Positions 7,301 to 13,003 of a stretch of DNA of 13,003 nucleotides are shown piece after piece. Source of the stretch: CAYPZL01 sp964415045 (GTDB lineage Bacteria > Planctomycetota > Phycisphaerae > Sedimentisphaerales > Anaerobacaceae); NCBI GenBank assembly GCA_964415045.1, contig CAYPZL010000166.1, positions 1-13,003 of the forward strand, in the 5' to 3' direction. Numbering within the stretch: the first letter of the stretch is position 1; each line of letters begins with the position of its first letter. Both the position numbers and the translations under genes were made by a program. The notes under the pieces are model-generated. The model saw nothing but the letters and a program-made list of their open reading frames with translations. It was not told the origin of the DNA and did no database searches.

Positions 7301-7763
7301 CGCCGTGGGGGCCTTCTGCATGCCCATCGAGCACTCGCCCGAGAGCGTTTCGTTCGAGGGCCTCGCCAAACAGGCCGACCGCTTCGGCCGCAAGGCCAAT
7401 GGTTTCTTCGACGGGGAATATTCCCAGCAGCTCGACCCGCAGGCGGGCGCCTACTGGAGCCAGTTCTACAACTTCACCGTGACCAAGGGCGACGTGCAGT
7501 ACGGCCGCTATGCCACCAGCGGCGCGCTGAGGCCGGGGGATTTCAAGGCGGTCCTGCAATACGTGCGGGACAAGGTGACGGCGCTGGCTGGCGAGATGGT
7601 CGCGGGCCGCGTGGACGTGCATCCGTATCGGCTGGCGAGGCAGGCGGCCTGTGCGTACTGTGATTACAGGGCCGTCTGTCGCTTCGACTGGCAGGTCAAC
7701 GAGTATCGCATCCTGGAGTCGAAGGGCAAGCTTGACGTCGTGGGGGAGGGGCTGCGCCAATGA
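4317..7763 (+). CDS. addB: AddB subunit of the AddAB helicase-nuclease
   Basis: AddB pairs with AddA to unwind and resect double-strand DNA ends before RecA loading. AddB carries the second nuclease domain, and in Bacillus it carries Chi recognition. From ATG 4317 the protein has 1148 residues, close to B. subtilis AddB (1166). The N-terminal Walker A is GRSGTGKT (12-19), and FLVGATQRQFP is a typical AddB helicase-fold segment. The RecB-family nuclease motif is GKIDRLD (D938) with FDYKR (D955, K957). Four iron-sulphur cysteines are present at C789 (AACPYKHF), C1112, C1115 and C1121 (ACAYCDYRAVC), with the same last-three spacing as in B. subtilis. ATG 4329 (MAVQFILG) is an equally good start; neither has a strong ribosome site. 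The stop overlaps the addA start by ATGA, implying translational coupling. Confidence 0.96.
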   Translation: MDDVMAVQFILGRSGTGKTSYCVRAIADALAGASEQPLIFLVPEQATYQAERAILSDDRIAGYHRLHILSFDRLQFLLLGRDAARQRLSRLGRQMLVHEILREVQDDLQVFRSSALLPGFARQMAETVTELHRYAHGPEDVADLVAEAGKDGGSRLAELKFADIGLVFRRYCELLEEKFTDPDARVNDACRVVAHADFIRGARIWVDGFAGFTGAELMLLTELLKAAEHTCIALCIDPARSNLRSGKPSGNDGLFEPTERTYLDLLDWAEKAKVTVGKPVVLGEAVRFAGCPALAHVEANIFRPGAARTRADEHIRVISAPSLRAEIQFVARQILDLVGRGGLRYRDIAVVASDLNQYEHYVRAYFDDSDIPYFIDKRKALNQHPVVELIATALQIVTGGFAHADVFAYLKTGLVPIAPERIDTLENYCLAFGVDGRDWTDEKPWQFQSGDDGTFDEEEIERVRAEAAGALFALRRALCGEGEAGPVLTAAAFTRAVFDLLETLGVRETLGRWVQEAHEAGDLTAAAEHRQFWDKLVDIFDELTEVFERDEMTAADYLGILHAAFSQMTLAFIPPSLDQVLVGSIERSRHPNLKAVFLVGATQRQFPVPLPSAGLLTDEDRDAAEAARFRLAPTTTQSLTERQYLAYIAFTRPSEFLCVSCPSADEKGSPVVRSHFVDELQALFDDLETVSIEDEQAGMSDLRSEPEVAELLCRCLGRDVFSPDDAANEELAQLWHALRADGNYAATTRTVASALTYDNCASLTPGVVAALFGPRLKGSATRLGTFAACPYKHFARYTLELKPRREFKLEPLDLGRFYHEVLDALHKRLAADGQNFATVADERLMELLREEIADLTARNTFMAHFIARSDHNAFVISSAAEVLEDCVREIAQMVRAGGFRPVVSEVGFGDVREAEQNLGTFELALPGERVLVLNGKIDRLDVAEIDGRKAALIFDYKRTRSAARFDWPKLYHGLDMQLPLYVLAVCDAGASYADRAVGAFCMPIEHSPESVSFEGLAKQADRFGRKANGFFDGEYSQQLDPQAGAYWSQFYNFTVTKGDVQYGRYATSGALRPGDFKAVLQYVRDKVTALAGEMVAGRVDVHPYRLARQAACAYCDYRAVCRFDWQVNEYRILESKGKLDVVGEGLRQ
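7745..7751 (+). promoter_or_regulatory. Ribosome binding site of addA inside addB
   Basis: GGAGGGG lies 8 bases before the addA ATG at 7760, within the last codons of addB. It supports both the start and coupled translation. Confidence 0.7.
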
Positions 7764-10700
7764 CGACCGAGCGAAAAATCAAATGGACGAAGCAGCAGGC
7801 GCAGGCCATCGAGGCGCGGGGACGCAACGTCTTTGTCGCCGCCTCGGCGGGCACGGGCAAGACAGCGGTGCTGTCGGGCCGCTGCGTCAGTCTCGTCTCG
7901 GACGAGTCGGCCTGCCCCAACGTTTTGAACATGCTGGTGCTGACCTTCACGGAAGCGGCGGCCGAGCAGATGCGCTCCCGCATCGCCCGGCAACTTCGCG
8001 AGGCCTTCCAGCGGACGCGCGACGGACACCTGGGCCGGCAATTGATCCTGCTCCAGGGCGCCGACATCAGCACGATCCACTCCTTCTGCAAGCGGCTCAT
8101 CACCGAGCACTTCCACGAAATCTCGCTCGATCCGTCGTTTCGAATCATCGACGCCGACGAGGCCATGCTGTTGAAGGCCGAGGTGCTGGAGCGCACCGTG
8201 GAGTGGGCCTGGCAGCAGGGCGATTTGGTGCCGCCGATGCGGGCGCTGCTGCGGCGCCGGGACCTGCGCGAGAACGGCGGGTTTCTCGCCGGCGTGATCC
8301 GCCTGCACAGCTTTCTCGAGGGTCTCGTCTCGCCGCAGCGCTGGTGCGATCTTACCTGTCGCCTGGCGACGGCGGACGATCCTCTCGCGACCGAGCTTGG
8401 CACGGCGCAGAAGGAGATGGTCGCGCAGCGTCTGACGGCGATCCTGGCCCAGTTGCGCTGCGCGGGCGCGCTCTACGAGAGCGAAGCGCCGGACGGCACG
8501 TGGGCGGCGAAGCTGGCCGAGCAGCTTACCGGGCCGGTCGCCGCCTGCCTGGAGAGACTGGAGGCGGGCGACTGGCAGGGTTGCGCGGAGGGGATACGCG
8601 ATTTCGAGAAGCCGCGGGCGCCGGCCCTCAAGGGCGTCCCGCCACAGCGCGCCGAGCTTATTAAAGACCTGCGCAAGAAGGCCCTCGATCAGTTCGTCGG
8701 CCTGCGGGACCTGGCGGTGGTGAATCCGGACTATATGGACGTGGTCGGCCGGGCCGCCGGCGCCCAGACGCACGTCCTCGTCGAGCTGGTGCGGAAGTTC
8801 GGCCGTCTCTATGCCGAGAAGAAACGCTCGCTCGGCGGCCTGGACTTCGCCGATCTGGAACGGTACGCGCTGGAAGTGCTGACGGAAGACACCGCCGGCG
8901 AGGTGCCGGAGCCGACCGCCACGGCCCTGGCCCTGCGTCACCGGTACCGGCACATCTTCGTCGACGAATACCAGGACATCAACGCAGTCCAACAGGCGAT
9001 TCTCGACGCGCTGAGCTCGGGCGACAACGTGTTCGGCGTCGGTGACATCAAGCAGAGCATCTACGGCTTCCGCGGGGCCGAGCCGACGATTTTCCTCCGG
9101 CGCATCGCCCCGGCCTCCGGCGGGCCCGCCGGCCTGCGGGTGGACCTGAACTGCAACTTCCGCTCGGCCGAACGGATTCTCGATTTCGTCAACCAGGTCT
9201 TCGCCCGCGTGATGACCAGAGACGTGGCCCACATCGATTACGACGAGGCCGCCCGCCTGCGACCGTCGCCCGATGCCGAAGCGAAGACGCCGGCGTCCGC
9301 CGACGAAGAACGCCTCGTCGAGCTGCACATTCTCGATGAGAAGGCGGAAGAGGGAGATGGCCAGGACGAGAATATAGAAAGCGCCGGCGACCGTGACGCA
9401 GTCGATCGCGTCGATCCGCGCCAGCGGCAGGCGGCGCTGGTTGCCCGGCGGATTCAGCAGATGGTCGGCGCCGAGACGGGCGAGCCGGAATTTCAGATTA
9501 CGGACGGCCGGACGGGGTCTCGCCGCGGCGTCGAATATCGGGACATCGTCGTGCTCATGCGGTCGCTGGCGAAGAAGGCCAACGAGTACGTGGAGATCTT
9601 CCGTCTGGCCGGCATCCCGGTCAATTGCGACGCCACCGCCGGCTACTTCGAGGCCACCGAGATCAGCGACGTGCTCTGTCTGCTGAAAGTGCTCGACAAC
9701 CCCCAGCGTGACATCGAGCTGGCCGCGGTATTGCGCAGCCCGTTCTTCGGTTTCAGCGACTCCGAGCTGGCGCAGGTTCGGCTCCCCGGGCAAGGCACGT
9801 CCCGCCGTGCGGATTTCCACGCCTGCGTCACGGGCTACCGGCGATCCGGCCCGGACCCGGCTCTCAAGGACAAGTTGGACGCCGCGCTCGGGACGCTTGA
9901 ACGCTGGCGGGACCAGGCCCGGCGGGGCCATCTGGCCGGCTTGCTCTGGCGCATCTACCGCGAGACGAACTACATCGCGTTCGTCTCGGCCCTGCCCAAC
10001 GGCCAGGCGCGCAAGGCCAACCTCCTCAAGCTGCACGACCGCGCGGTCCAGTTCGAGGGGTTTGCCGGGCACGCGGGCATCGCCTCGCTGACGCGCTTCG
10101 TGGCCTTCGTCGAGCGGCTCCAGGACGCCGGACAGGACTGGGCCCCCGCCCAGCCGGGCAGCGCCGCCGGCAACGCCGTCCGCATCCTCAGCGTACACAA
10201 GAGCAAGGGCCTCGAGTTTCCCGTCGTGTTCCTGGCCGAGATGGAGACCGAGTTCAACAAGCGTGACATCCAGGCGGAGATGGTCCTCGATGCGCAGGCG
10301 ACGCTGGGCCTGCAAATCGTGGACGGGCCCTCCAACAGCAAGCTGCGGTCGCTGGCCCATCAGGTCATCGGCGAGAAGAAGTCCGCCGCCGGCCTGGCCG
10401 AGGAGATGCGCATCCTGTACGTCGCCACGACGCGGGCCAAAGAGCGGCTGATTCTGACGGCTTCGCAGAAGCGGACCGACTGCGGCAAGCTGCTGGCAAA
10501 GGGCCTCTTGCTCAGCGGCCGGACCGTGCCCGACTGGCTGTTGAAGGGCTGCAAGAGTTCGCTGGAGTGGCTTCTCTACGGCCTGGCCGACCAGCGTATC
10601 CTGCACGACGCCTTCGATACGGGGCTGTCCGCCGACGCCGCCGCCGACGGCCTGTTCGATTTCACGTTGCACGGCTGGGACGAGCTGCTGGCGCTGTCAC

Positions 10701-11515
10701 AATGGATCGTGACTCTGCGAAACCGCAAGGCCGGGCCGCCCGAGGCAGTGCGGGGCAAGCCCAAACCGTCGGCCCGGGGCAAAGAGATGCTCGCCGAACT
10801 GAAACAACGGCTCAACTGGCGCTACCTGTTCGCCGACGCAACGCACGTGCCGGCCAAACGCTCGGTTACGGAGTTGACGCACGCCGGTGACGAGTTTGCG
10901 ACGCTCGATTTTTCGCGGGCCCTGGAGCGCCGGCCGGCGGCCCTGGCGGTCTCCGAGCCGCAAGCCCGACCGGGAGACGCCCGGGTCATCGGCACCGCCG
11001 CCCATCTGGTGCTTGCGCGGATCGACCTGGAACAGCCGGTGACACGCGGCCGCATCCTGGAGACGAGAGACCGTCTCATTGACGAAGGCGCGATGACGCC
11101 GACCGTCGCCGACGCCATCGACACCGACGGAATCCTGGCGTTCTTCGAGGGCGAGCTGGGCGCCATGGTCCTCGATGGTGACAACGACGTTCGGCGCGAG
11201 TGGCCCTTTACCTTCGCAGCGCCCGCGCCCGAGTTGAGCGCCGAGGCGGGATCGCGGTCGCAGGCAGGTGACACCGGCGCCGGCGAGTTCGTCGTCGTGC
11301 AGGGCATCATCGACGTGCTCGTGCAGACGCCGGCCGGTCTGGTCGTGATCGATTTCAAGACCGACCGCGTCAGCGAGGCCGAGGTGGCCCGCCGCGCCGA
11401 GCTCTACCGCCCCCAGTTGCAGTGGTACGCCGAAGCGGCCGGAGCCATCCTCAAACGCGACGTCGCCGCCCGATGGCTGTACTTCCTCACGCCGCGACAG
11501 GCCGTCCAGATGTAG
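7760..11515 (+). CDS. addA: AddA subunit: UvrD-type helicase and nuclease
   Basis: This is the motor and first nuclease subunit of AddAB, an SF1A 3'-5' helicase that processes double-strand breaks. It has 1251 residues against about 1230 in B. subtilis. Motifs in order are a Q-motif-like WTKQQAQAI (9-17), Walker A ASAGTGKT (K34), Walker B VDEYQD (D402-E403), GDIKQSIYGFRG (from 428), VHKSKGLEFPVVFL (from 812) and RILYVATTRAKERL (from 884). The C-terminal RecB-like nuclease has GTAAHLVL (H1082), GIIDVL (D1185) and VIDFKTD (D1198, K1200), so the active site is complete. Residues about 510-550, between helicase motifs, form an acidic low-complexity insert. The gene starts in the ATGA overlap with addB behind GGAGGGG. 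No recD-like gene is present, as expected for AddAB. Confidence 0.97.
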   Translation: MTTERKIKWTKQQAQAIEARGRNVFVAASAGTGKTAVLSGRCVSLVSDESACPNVLNMLVLTFTEAAAEQMRSRIARQLREAFQRTRDGHLGRQLILLQGADISTIHSFCKRLITEHFHEISLDPSFRIIDADEAMLLKAEVLERTVEWAWQQGDLVPPMRALLRRRDLRENGGFLAGVIRLHSFLEGLVSPQRWCDLTCRLATADDPLATELGTAQKEMVAQRLTAILAQLRCAGALYESEAPDGTWAAKLAEQLTGPVAACLERLEAGDWQGCAEGIRDFEKPRAPALKGVPPQRAELIKDLRKKALDQFVGLRDLAVVNPDYMDVVGRAAGAQTHVLVELVRKFGRLYAEKKRSLGGLDFADLERYALEVLTEDTAGEVPEPTATALALRHRYRHIFVDEYQDINAVQQAILDALSSGDNVFGVGDIKQSIYGFRGAEPTIFLRRIAPASGGPAGLRVDLNCNFRSAERILDFVNQVFARVMTRDVAHIDYDEAARLRPSPDAEAKTPASADEERLVELHILDEKAEEGDGQDENIESAGDRDAVDRVDPRQRQAALVARRIQQMVGAETGEPEFQITDGRTGSRRGVEYRDIVVLMRSLAKKANEYVEIFRLAGIPVNCDATAGYFEATEISDVLCLLKVLDNPQRDIELAAVLRSPFFGFSDSELAQVRLPGQGTSRRADFHACVTGYRRSGPDPALKDKLDAALGTLERWRDQARRGHLAGLLWRIYRETNYIAFVSALPNGQARKANLLKLHDRAVQFEGFAGHAGIASLTRFVAFVERLQDAGQDWAPAQPGSAAGNAVRILSVHKSKGLEFPVVFLAEMETEFNKRDIQAEMVLDAQATLGLQIVDGPSNSKLRSLAHQVIGEKKSAAGLAEEMRILYVATTRAKERLILTASQKRTDCGKLLAKGLLLSGRTVPDWLLKGCKSSLEWLLYGLADQRILHDAFDTGLSADAAADGLFDFTLHGWDELLALSQWIVTLRNRKAGPPEAVRGKPKPSARGKEMLAELKQRLNWRYLFADATHVPAKRSVTELTHAGDEFATLDFSRALERRPAALAVSEPQARPGDARVIGTAAHLVLARIDLEQPVTRGRILETRDRLIDEGAMTPTVADAIDTDGILAFFEGELGAMVLDGDNDVRREWPFTFAAPAPELSAEAGSRSQAGDTGAGEFVVVQGIIDVLVQTPAGLVVIDFKTDRVSEAEVARRAELYRPQLQWYAEAAGAILKRDVAARWLYFLTPRQAVQM

Positions 11516-11563
11516 TCGCCTCATGCGTGGCAGCCTCAAGCGCAGCGGTAGGCGGGGTTCTCA

Positions 11564-11600
11564 ACCCACGCGGAAAGACGTCGCGCGCACACGCGTGGGT
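11564..11600. other. Perfect 9-bp inverted repeat after addA
   Basis: ACCCACGCG (11564-11572) and CGCGTGGGT (11592-11600) are exact reverse complements separated by 19 bases. There is no T run, so it is not a classical intrinsic terminator, although it could still help end the addBA transcript. It could also be an operator for avtA, since it lies just upstream of the TTGACA box. Bases 11582-11597 are 16 perfectly alternating pyrimidine-purine positions. Confidence 0.5.
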
Positions 11601-11626
11601 CAATCCCGGCACGCCGGCGAATGGGG

Positions 11627-11655
11627 TTGACACTTCGTGCGCGCGGACGTACATA
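11627..11655 (+). promoter_or_regulatory. Probable avtA promoter
   Basis: A perfect -35 box, TTGACA (11627-11632), is followed after 17 bases by TACATA (11650-11655), a weak -10 box in the only AT-rich spot of the gap. The start of transcription would be about 11662, some 30 bases before the avtA ATG. Confidence 0.45.
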
Positions 11656-11692
11656 TAGCCGTCACGATGCTTGTTGTTTGCCGGGGTGAATC

Positions 11693-12952
11693 ATGAGAGT
11701 ATCGAAACTCGGCCGGAAGGTGGATGTGCAGTCGGACATCGGCCAGCTTATGGACGACCTCGGTGCGGCCCTGGCGACGGACCGCGACGTCCTCATGCTC
11801 GGCGGCGGCAATCCCGCCCACATCCCGGCGGTCGAGCGCTACTGGCGCCGCAGCATCACCGCCATGCTGGCCGACGGCGACCGGTTCGAGAGGGCTCTCG
11901 GCAACTACGACCCGCCCCAGGGGAACGTCGAGTTCATTGAGGTGATCTCCGGCCTGCTGCGAACCGGGTGCGGCTGGCCCATCGGGCCGCGAAACGTCGC
12001 CCTGACCAACGGCAGCCAGTCGGCCTTCTTCATCCTGTTCAACCTGTTTGCGGGCGACTACGACGACGGGACGAAGAAGCGAATCCTTCTGCCGGTCACG
12101 CCCGAGTACATCGGCTACCGCGACGTGGGGCTTACCGACGATTTGTTCATCGCCAACAAGCCGAAGATCGAGCACATCGGCGAGCGCGTCTTCAAGTATC
12201 ACATCGACTTCGACGCCCTCGAGATCACCGGCGACATCGGCGCCGTTTGCGTTTCCCGGCCGACCAACCCGACCGGCAACGTGCTCACCGACGCCGAGCT
12301 CGCCCGGCTCAGTGACATCGCCCGCGCCGGCGGCGTGCCGCTGATCGTCGACAACGCCTACGGGATGCCGTTTCCGCACATCGTTTTCACCGACGTCGAG
12401 CCGCTCTGGAACGAGAACACCATTGTCTGCATGAGCCTCTCGAAGCTGGGCCTGCCCGCGACGCGGACCGGGATCGTCGTTGCCCGCGAAGAGATCATCG
12501 AGAAGGTCGCGCGGCTCAACGCGGTCATGAGCCTGGCACTGGGCGGCGTCGGGACCGCCCTGGTGACCGGCCTCGTCCGGTCGGGCGAGATCATTCGCCT
12601 GGGCCGCGACGTGATCAGGCCGTTTTATCAGGCCAAGGCCGAGCACGCGCTGGCGCAGGTCCGCCAGTGCTTCCGGGACGTGCCGTGTCACGTCCACAAG
12701 CCCGAAGGCGCCTTCTTTATCTGGCTGTGGTTCCCGGGTCTGCCCATCACGAATCGCCGGCTCTACGAGCGACTCAAAGAGCGAAACGTCCTGGTCGTCA
12801 CGGGCCACTATTTCTTCCCGGGCCTGAGCGGGTCCTGGCGCCACACCGACGAGTGCATCCGCGTCAGCTACGCCCAGGACGACCGCACCGTCGCCGCCGG
12901 CCTCCGCATCATCGCCGAAGAAGTCCGCCGCGCCCACACCGAGGCCCGCTGA
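11693..12952 (+). CDS. avtA: Valine-pyruvate aminotransferase AvtA
   Basis: This PLP-dependent fold-type I enzyme swaps amino groups between valine and pyruvate, giving 2-oxoisovalerate and alanine; it links branched-chain and alanine metabolism in the cytoplasm. It has 419 residues against 417 in E. coli, and long stretches match what I recall of E. coli AvtA: LGGGNPA, LTNGSQSAFF, PEYIGY, KYHIDF, CVSRPTNPTGNV and HKPEGAFFIWLWF. The PLP lysine is K251 in SLSKLGLP. N192 in NPTGN and D220/Y223 in DNAYG contact the cofactor. The start at 11693 aligns with the family N-terminus, with a GGGGTGA purine run just upstream. It is transcribed alone, about 177 bases after addA with its own likely promoter. 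Such close similarity to a proteobacterial enzyme could reflect transfer, but codon use matches its neighbours. Confidence 0.96.
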   Translation: MRVSKLGRKVDVQSDIGQLMDDLGAALATDRDVLMLGGGNPAHIPAVERYWRRSITAMLADGDRFERALGNYDPPQGNVEFIEVISGLLRTGCGWPIGPRNVALTNGSQSAFFILFNLFAGDYDDGTKKRILLPVTPEYIGYRDVGLTDDLFIANKPKIEHIGERVFKYHIDFDALEITGDIGAVCVSRPTNPTGNVLTDAELARLSDIARAGGVPLIVDNAYGMPFPHIVFTDVEPLWNENTIVCMSLSKLGLPATRTGIVVAREEIIEKVARLNAVMSLALGGVGTALVTGLVRSGEIIRLGRDVIRPFYQAKAEHALAQVRQCFRDVPCHVHKPEGAFFIWLWFPGLPITNRRLYERLKERNVLVVTGHYFFPGLSGSWRHTDECIRVSYAQDDRTVAAGLRIIAEEVRRAHTEAR

Positions 12953-13003
12953 CCCATCGCCCGGTGTCGACCATTGCCTCTCCGAAGCCCGGGTGGCAGC
13001 GTC

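Noticed and set aside
7664..10672. A 1002-residue open frame antisense to addA
   Set aside because: It mirrors addA in a high-GC gene where third-position bias removes stops on the other strand. Its composition has no recognisable motifs, while addA has complete helicase and nuclease motifs.
11600..12937. A 445-residue minus-strand frame across avtA
   Set aside because: It is the antisense shadow of avtA, which matches its family from end to end.

Overview
The window looks like chromosomal housekeeping DNA from a GC-rich, probably Gram-negative, environmental bacterium. I infer a Planctomycetota-type genome (Phycisphaerae-like). The reasons are high GC with strong third-position bias, a secreted RraA-family protein, a BlaR1-like M56 membrane peptidase without an obvious repressor gene, AddAB in place of RecBCD, and an intergenic tract of short-unit palindromic repeats of a style I associate with planctomycetes and other environmental lineages. 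This placement is an inference from gene content, not a phylogeny.

Layout. Positions 1-555 hold no confident gene. They carry a cluster of imperfect inverted repeats (about 89-171, 258-395 and 405-500) whose arms are built of 8-10 nt units. A minus-strand gene (1443-556) encodes an exported RraA-family protein with a clear ribosome binding site. Positions 1444-2340 are a long non-coding stretch. It contains a terminator-like hairpin (1554-1578), a candidate minus-strand structured RNA ending in a U tract (1912-1821), and a possible promoter for the next gene. Then come arfB/yaeJ-type ribosome rescue hydrolase (+, to 2796), a 35-residue single-membrane-span ORF on the minus strand (2925-2818), and an M56 metallopeptidase (+, 3191-4108).

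The right half is dominated by a two-gene operon, addB (about 4317-7763) and addA (7760-11515), joined by a 4-base ATGA overlap. Together they encode the AddAB helicase-nuclease that resects double-strand breaks and loads recombination. Both nuclease active sites, the AddA motor motifs and the four AddB iron-sulphur cysteines are present, so the enzyme should be functional. After a gap with a perfect 9-bp inverted repeat and a TTGACA box comes avtA (11693-12952), a valine-pyruvate aminotransferase very similar along its whole length to the enterobacterial enzyme.

The genes do not form one pathway. The only clear functional unit is addBA. I found no convincing phage, transposon, CRISPR or defence cluster. 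The best candidates for something undescribed are the minus-strand structured RNA, the periodic repeat cluster and the tiny membrane protein.
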